Assembly: GCA_023053685.1 (NCBI GenBank)
Contig: JALIGW010000001.1
Coordinates: 48,589,859-48,653,858, forward strand
Reading direction: 5' to 3'
Origin: Diadophis punctatus similis
Lineage: Eukaryota; Chordata; Lepidosauria; Squamata; Dipsadidae
Length of the DNA stretch: 64,000 nucleotides
The notes beneath the pieces are model-generated. The model was not told the DNA's origin. It did not search any database and saw only the letters and a program-made list of their open reading frames with translations. Made by a program: the position numbers and the translations under genes. The stretch's first letter is position 1. Every line of letters starts with the position of its first letter. Positions 13,027 to 64,000 of the stretch are shown here, piece after piece.

Positions 13027-13686
13027 TTCTAGAAATAGTAGAACCAGTTCCCACTGTGGAAAAGCCCAAACAGCCAGCCCTTTCTAGGAATCATTTCAGA
13101 AATTCAATATGTATGTAAGCATCTCAAACTAGAGTGTCTTCTCAGTGCCAGAAACATCAGAGAGAAATCAGAGAACTACTTGATTATAATTTCCTGAAGA
13201 GATTAGATGAATTATGCATGTCAACCAATTGGCAGACAAAAGACTAAAGATTTAAAAGCCAATATATCAGAATGCAGCAAAGCAGGGTGTGTAAAATGTG
13301 AAGGCCATTTTGGTATTCTGAATTTGGAACAAGATATGCAGTATTTCAGATTTTCATCACAAGATCAGGACAAAATGAGAGCTATTTTTGTTCTACGAAG
13401 GTTGTCCTAATTAAAAAAAACCCATCCCCAACCATTAAGAATGTATATTAACCAATTAAACAAGGAGCTGTCCCTACCTTTCTGGCTGGTTCTAATTGAG
13501 GAAGGAAAGGAGGTGAAGTAGTTTTGACCCCTTAGAATACAAGCATTTGAAGCTAGCCCTAGATTCCACAAGGCAGCTTCGGAGAGCACAGAAGCAGGAA
13601 TGTAGTGCTATACTATTTCTCTGTAACTCTCTAAAGCAGCCGTGTTGGGGGGGGGGGGTTACTAAGTTGCAGATGAGGCTACATTC

Positions 13687-13967
13687 CAGTGGTGAAGTCC
13701 AATTTTTTTTTACTACCGGTTCTGTGGGCGTGGCTTGGTGGGCGTGGTGGGCGTGGCTTGGTGGGCATGGCAGGGGAAGGATACTGCAAAATCTCCATTC
13801 CCTCCCCACTCCAGAGGAAGGATACTGCAAAATCTGGGGCCAGTCAGAGGTGGTATTTGCCGGTTCTGTGAACTACTCAAAATTTCCGCTACCAGTTCTC
13901 CGAACTACTCAAAATTTCCGCTACCGGTTCTCCAGAACCTGTTAGAACTTGCTGGATTTCACCCCTG
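13687..13967. mobile_element. 281-bp hAT MITE
   Basis: The ends are cagtggtgaagtccaattt and ctggatttcacccctg, with the perfect duplication ctacattc (13679-13686 and 13968-13975). It holds tandem gtgggcgtggcttg and aaggatactgcaaaatct units. Confidence 0.9.
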
Positions 13968-14869
13968 CTACATTCATATCTCTCTAAACACTTTTTGGCA
14001 TCAGATCCAAGGAAGTGCACAGCCCTATTATTTTGTTGTATGCTAGGAAAAAACCTTTCCCTTCCCCTTCCCTCTAATGCAGATTATTAAAGGCATTTCA
14101 ATTTGTAGTTATATAAAAGGAGATAAAGCAGCATTTTGACCCTGAAAATTCACAGGGCATGCCAAGCGATTACTTGAAACACCAAGCACAAAGAGTTCTG
14201 AAATATATACATTGTATTGCTTTCTATGGAGTCAGCATTATTACTGTCAAACTCATCACTTCTGGCCTAAAAATAATATTGTGCTACTCCTATGATCTGA
14301 AATTAACAAATTTCATAGGTATATAATTTCAACACAAGGTTTCAAGAACAGCAGGTGACCCAGGCAAGCAGGGAAAAGGTAGAAGATATGAGCTGCACTT
14401 AGTTACCAGATAAATATAACATTGCATACATAGCCATATATATACATTCCTTCCTACACACTTTTTGCATTCTTAAATTGGATCATTTGGTCCTATTGAA
14501 CTCCAATGGATTATTGCCGAATAAACAATTTAACCATCTTATATTCTGGGTAGAGAAATACTTTTATTGAGGAGTTCCTGAAACCGCTGTCTTCAGTTTC
14601 TCCTGATTCAGCCATGAAGAAGGCACAATAATCTTTCTTCGTGTTTTCCACTGCAAATACTGTAGAATAAAAAGTCCAGTGCAGTTTATACCGAAACACC
14701 TCATTTGGAACTGTCTCTTGAAATTAATGGGACATAGCATTATAGCATAGCATAATTTTACCAAAATCACAAACATAATTCATAATTAAAGGGCCACCAG
14801 TGCTTTATAAATGCCTTATAAATGCTTTATAAGTGCTTTATAAATGTATCACATTAAAGAAGTAGTGCA

Positions 14870-14965
14870 AGATCAGAAGATGTGGAGAGACCTGGCCCAC
14901 AGGATCACCAAAAGTCAGACACAACTGAATGGACACATCATTATCATTATTATCATTATCATCTT
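14870..14965 (+). repeat. RTE/Bov-B-like LINE 3' tail
   Basis: The sequence gtggagagacctggcccaca followed by agtcagacacaactgaat resembles the conserved 3' end of Bov-B-like RTE elements; a tat/cat-rich tail follows. The fragment is short. Confidence 0.5.
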
Positions 14966-16544
14966 AAAGAAAATAAACTAAAATTAGTGGTTAACCTACA
15001 TTACACCTAGTGATATCCATTTCTGTTTTAACAAGCCACCATTCAGAATTTGTAGTATTTTTCTATCAGCAATAACTGCAATGGACAAGGACTGTATTCC
15101 TCATGACAAAGTTTAAAAACAACAGTGAACTTCAGTGTCTACTTATTTTGTTTAAGCCCAGATTATTTTAGAAGCAAGTTAATCTAATGTATCTCCAAGC
15201 AATGAACATCTAAACAACTATTAGTTTGTATCCACATCAACAAATGAGTCTTTTGAATTATAGCCATATCCATCTAATGAATAGAAAGAAAACCTGTACC
15301 TATAACACCTTTTTTTGCTAAAGGAAAAAGGGACCTTCTGTTCACTTTAGAACCAGCACAAAAAGGCAAGTGCAATTAAAAGTACTCTTACTCCAAAATG
15401 CTGCACTTCATAAGAATTAATTTAATGGCTTTCTTTTTCTTACATTAGTAATCAATTGATCATGTTTCAAAAACTAGTTAAAGTGTACCTTTAATACTCA
15501 CAGCTGAATGACACACTAATGGTCTACTGCATGTAATTATGTCGTCAAAAATATACGTTATCCTAGAGTGAACTATGGATGTTGCCATAATACATAATAA
15601 AAGGTATTCTAGTTTAAAATTAGTATTATTTGCATATTATGGCATTTATATAGATAATATAAAATTTGCTTTTCTGGTTGTACTTCTACCCCATTCAAAA
15701 CAAAAGATAAATATAATGTGGTTTTATATTTTTATTTTATATACTACTCACCAAAGCTGGTTCTCATGAAATTTGGGGAAACAAAAACAGAACAAAAACA
15801 GAAGAATATATATCTCAAACTCAGCACAGACAACTGTTGTTGGTTTGACTTTGCTCTTAGAAAAAAAGTTACAGTCCAGAAAAGACAACATTTGGTAATT
15901 AGTGTACAGGCCTGAACGTGTAAATTAGAAACTGGTTTCTAGGAATGGTTTTGTATTATAATGATGCAGTCACACAGTATTGATATCAAGCATTCAAAGA
16001 ATGATAACACAGAATTCTTCAAAATTATTATAAAACTGTAATGTGATCACCTGGAACCCTGTTATAGTGCCAAACTGCCTCTTCAGTTAAACTCCCTATG
16101 ACAGTGACATATTTCAACAAGATGACAGATTTAGTAATGCCCTTTACAATTCAGAGAATTTTACAACAGCTCTGGATTATAAAGCAGATAATCTTCCTTT
16201 TTTTGTTTTGTTCAATGACTAGGTATTCTGTTTGGTGATTAAGCTAACTTCCTCTTATTTTTCCTATAAGCAAAGCATCTAGGTGCTTGGCATGTATGTA
16301 CACAAACTGTCCAACACGCATTTCCAGTGCTTCTTTGTCTCAGATGAAAATAAAGGCCTCTCTGAAGATTAAAAATTACAAAAAAAAATCATTTTGCCAA
16401 ATCTATGACAACTCATGTACTTCAATGCTGAAAATCCAGACCTTTCTGAATTGCTAATAGCCCTCCAAAATACTAGCTCTTAGAAACAGCATCTACATTT
16501 CTGTCTAGCTATGCTCCTTATGACTTTTTAAAAGTGCATTTTGA

Positions 16545-16722
<178 letters not shown>

Positions 16723-17500
16723 GACAAAATGCATTCTATAATAACAACAGGAAACAGATTAATGACATTCCGTTTCTGAAGCACCCTTTCAAGAGGATAT
16801 TCACAAGAGGTTCAAATGACAAAAACATAGTAAAAATAGATTGGTCTATGAGGTATGCACAATTTTTTCAACACTTTGTGACACCGCAAGTCTTTTTGCA
16901 GTATACTTTTCCTTTTCTTGTCTTACAATACAAGATCTCTCAGATACTATTCAGAAGATTTTTTTTTAAGGAAAAAAAGCTACTAAACAGGTATCATGGG
17001 GCAGTCACAATACCATAGCCAGGGCTGTGAATTATGATAAACAGATCCAGCATAATTAATTACAATACAATTTGAGTTGTGCAGATGAAGGATCTCTACC
17101 ACAAGACTTGCAGTACAGACTACTGAAGAAAGAGTTGCTGAAGATTTGGAGTTTTAACTACAGTGCTGAATACTACCGGTGATAAAAGCATTCTCTGCTA
17201 CAGATATTCACTTCTGATGGCTGCATAACTGCATTTCCTGTTAAAATGCTGAATTTGCTGACATAGGTATGCTGAAGTCACCCCTTTTAAAAATATGGAT
17301 AATTCTTAAAATATATCATTCGGTCACTATATTGTTGATCCTTTCTTCTAGTGGAGTTTAAAATCCTTCCCCAAAAGGAGAGAAAGTCCATCCAGTATGC
17401 TCCTTTCTACTGGCATATTCATATTTGAACACATAACATGATGCATTCTGTAAAGTACCCAAGTTCCTCATTGTGTCCTTGTGTCCCATTCATTCACCTT

Positions 17501-62291
<44,791 letters not shown>

Positions 62292-62321
62292 TCTTTTCAC
62301 ACAGAAGTTTGTAGTCTTTTC

Positions 62322-63305
62322 CTACAGGATAAGAAAGAGAAAAATTACTCAGCATAAAGTACACAACTTCATGTTTTTAAAAAAATCCTTCCAAAAAGAT
62401 TTTTATCTAAAAATATGATAATATATTTTGCAAGTATTTTCATGTTTTTAATTTTCTAGATGACTACATAAATATTGTTCTTAAATCTTTTTTAAAAAAA
62501 CAATAAAATTCACTGCAGGCTAATAATGAGAATTACTTCTCTTTATTGTTGTTATATTCACAACTGCTAGAAGAAATCTTACAAAGCTGTTCCTCATACC
62601 CCTAGGGTTTGTGTTTTTACAAGAATATACATTTGACAAGATTATACATTTACAAGGATATACATTTTATCTCTCAATAAGATAATTGCATATGAATTAA
62701 ATCTTCATTTTCAATGTCTTAAGTATACCACAGCAAGCATATTAAAGAAATGTGCATTCTATTTGGTAACACAGAAAACCTAATTATGATATACAAAGGG
62801 CAGATCTTTTGAGACAAAGAATTCCCTTTGCTCTTCCTCCATAAAAATTGTAATGATGGGTTTACACATTAACATAAAGAATACTTATCTGCCCTTTATT
62901 TTGCAAGAGGAAATGTAGGTAAAGAGAAAAAATGAAAACATGCAGACTATTATGCTTTTAAGTGTATGCCTTGAGATTTTAGTGTGAAGCACTATAGAAA
63001 TGCTTTCTCTAAATGATTTTAAAAATGACAAACCCATTAATTAGCAACAAGATTAAAATTACCTCAACTCCTAACTTACAAGAAGGAAACAGTGAAATAA
63101 AAATACAAAAGCACCAGTTTAAATGACAAATAGGTAGCAAAAGGGAACAAAGACTAGAGACTCCATCCCAAAGGACTTATCTAGGAATAGGATTTACTAA
63201 ATTCAATGCTTGTATCTGGAGTACTGTATGTAGAATATTAAAAGGTTGGGGAAGGAGAATAGAAGAAAGGAAGGCTCAGCCCACACTATTCACTGGATCA
63301 CTCAC
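62322..63305 (-). other. LPGAT1: Proposed LPGAT1 intron 1
   Basis: AT-rich DNA between the proposed first-exon donor (gtgagt at 63305) and the acceptor (tcctgtag ending at 62322). About 984 bp, free of recognised repeats. Confidence 0.55.
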
Positions 63306-64000
63306 CTTCTGCTGCGCAGAGGAAAGGGAACAGGAGGGCCCAGCGAAGTGGGCCTGATGGCCTTAGCAATAGAGGGGGGTGCCTTGATCGGTGGCTGCCG
63401 GTGAAGGAGAAGGAAGTGGAGGCAGTGGCTGCAACTCTGGCGGGATAACGGCGGTCTCATGGACATGGAGGTTGCTGGCTTGGACCCAACGGAATGGGCT
63501 GGGAACACTCCCTATTTCCTTTGCACTTCTCTGAGGGGGGAAAAAAGCGGAGATAGACCACTGGAAGAGCCTGAAACAGCACAAATGCCGGAGACAGCTA
63601 CGTTACAAGGGAAGGCGCCGTCCAGAAGACCTATCACACTCTAACAAGGTTTGCACAATATTCGGGGCCTACGGCGATTCGCGCGCCTTTCTCAAGACAA
63701 GAGGCTGAATTCCGCCGCAAATCACTCCGGCTGGTGTATCCGCTACCCCTCCCGGGAGGAAGAGGGCAGCAAGCGCAACTCCCGCACCTGTTGGGGTATC
63801 GGAGCGCCGTGCGCCGTAAGGCAGGAAAAAGACGCGGAGGATGTCTTAAATCTCAGCCGCCGCTGTCGAATATTTCAGATCACGGGAGCCTGGCTCGAGC
63901 TCTCTGGACATGCTCAAGTTTGCAAGGGCTTCAAAGAAAAGAGAAGCTCTAGTCGTGTCCCCACCAAATAGAGAACTAAGCGTAGTCCTCCGCGGTGCCC
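63306..64000 (-). other. LPGAT1: Probable non-coding first exon of LPGAT1 with splice donor at 63305
   Basis: On the minus strand a GC-rich segment ends GCAGCAGAAG, then gtgagt, a near-perfect donor. Joining this to the acceptor at 62322 gives an intron of about 1 kb and places this segment directly upstream of the ATG exon. It contains short out-of-context ORFs but no conserved protein that I recognise. The transcription start is not visible and may lie inside this interval or beyond the window end. Confidence 0.6.
63400..64000. promoter_or_regulatory. LPGAT1: CpG-rich promoter region of LPGAT1
   Basis: CpG dinucleotides are frequent here (for example cggcgccgt, gcgcgcc, ccgccgc), in sharp contrast to the AT-rich, CpG-poor unique DNA around it. 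No transposon ends are seen, so this is not one of the CpG-rich MITE cores found elsewhere in the window. Its position immediately upstream of the first LPGAT1 splice donor fits a CpG-island promoter. I see no TATA box. Confidence 0.55.

Overview
The window reads as nuclear DNA of a snake, probably an advanced (colubroid) one. It carries one recognisable host gene with a classic vertebrate exon/intron layout. It also carries squamate-type repeats: CR1 LINEs, LINE tails of the snake CR1-L3 kind that run into AATAG-type pentamer microsatellites (45.6 and 57.1 kb), a decayed RTE/Bov-B-like LINE, tRNA-derived SINEs, and a very dense population of short DNA transposons. The species call is inference from the repeat landscape.

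The host gene is LPGAT1 (lysophosphatidylglycerol acyltransferase 1), on the minus strand, with all seven coding exons present: 62054-62291, 41794-41912, 38327-38422, 35448-35721, 24835-24961, 19151-19257 and 17501-17652. Joined, they give 1113 nt, or 370 codons plus stop, with every phase consistent and all splice sites canonical except one GC donor after exon 3. A CpG-rich block at about 63.3-64.0 kb with a clean splice donor at 63305 is the likely promoter and non-coding first exon. Everything below 17.5 kb is 3'UTR plus downstream intergenic DNA; I see no second host gene there.

The rest is mobile DNA. Fifteen non-autonomous hAT elements can be delimited to the base or nearly so by 8-bp target-site duplications, plus two with unclear ends. 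Many copies (whole or partial) of a MITE with CAGGTAGTCCTCGACTTAC ends are present, along with two other TA-flanked MITE families, CR1/L2-type LINE fragments, a LINE with a largely readable reverse transcriptase (60.6-62.0 kb), and long microsatellites.

The most unusual object is a 3,013-bp hAT-type element at 42341-45353 in LPGAT1 intron 2, bounded by a perfect 8-bp duplication. It contains the first coding exon, proximal promoter (with an RFX X-box) and first splice donor of a different host gene that I recognise as RSPH14, a ciliary radial-spoke protein. It also holds a 1.6-kb polypyrimidine tract and three 255-bp hairpin-bearing tandem units. This looks like capture of a host gene fragment by a DNA transposon (a 'Pack-hAT'). 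A second notable relic, at about 55.7-56.5 kb, is a broken copy of an uncharacterised protein family known mostly from invertebrates.
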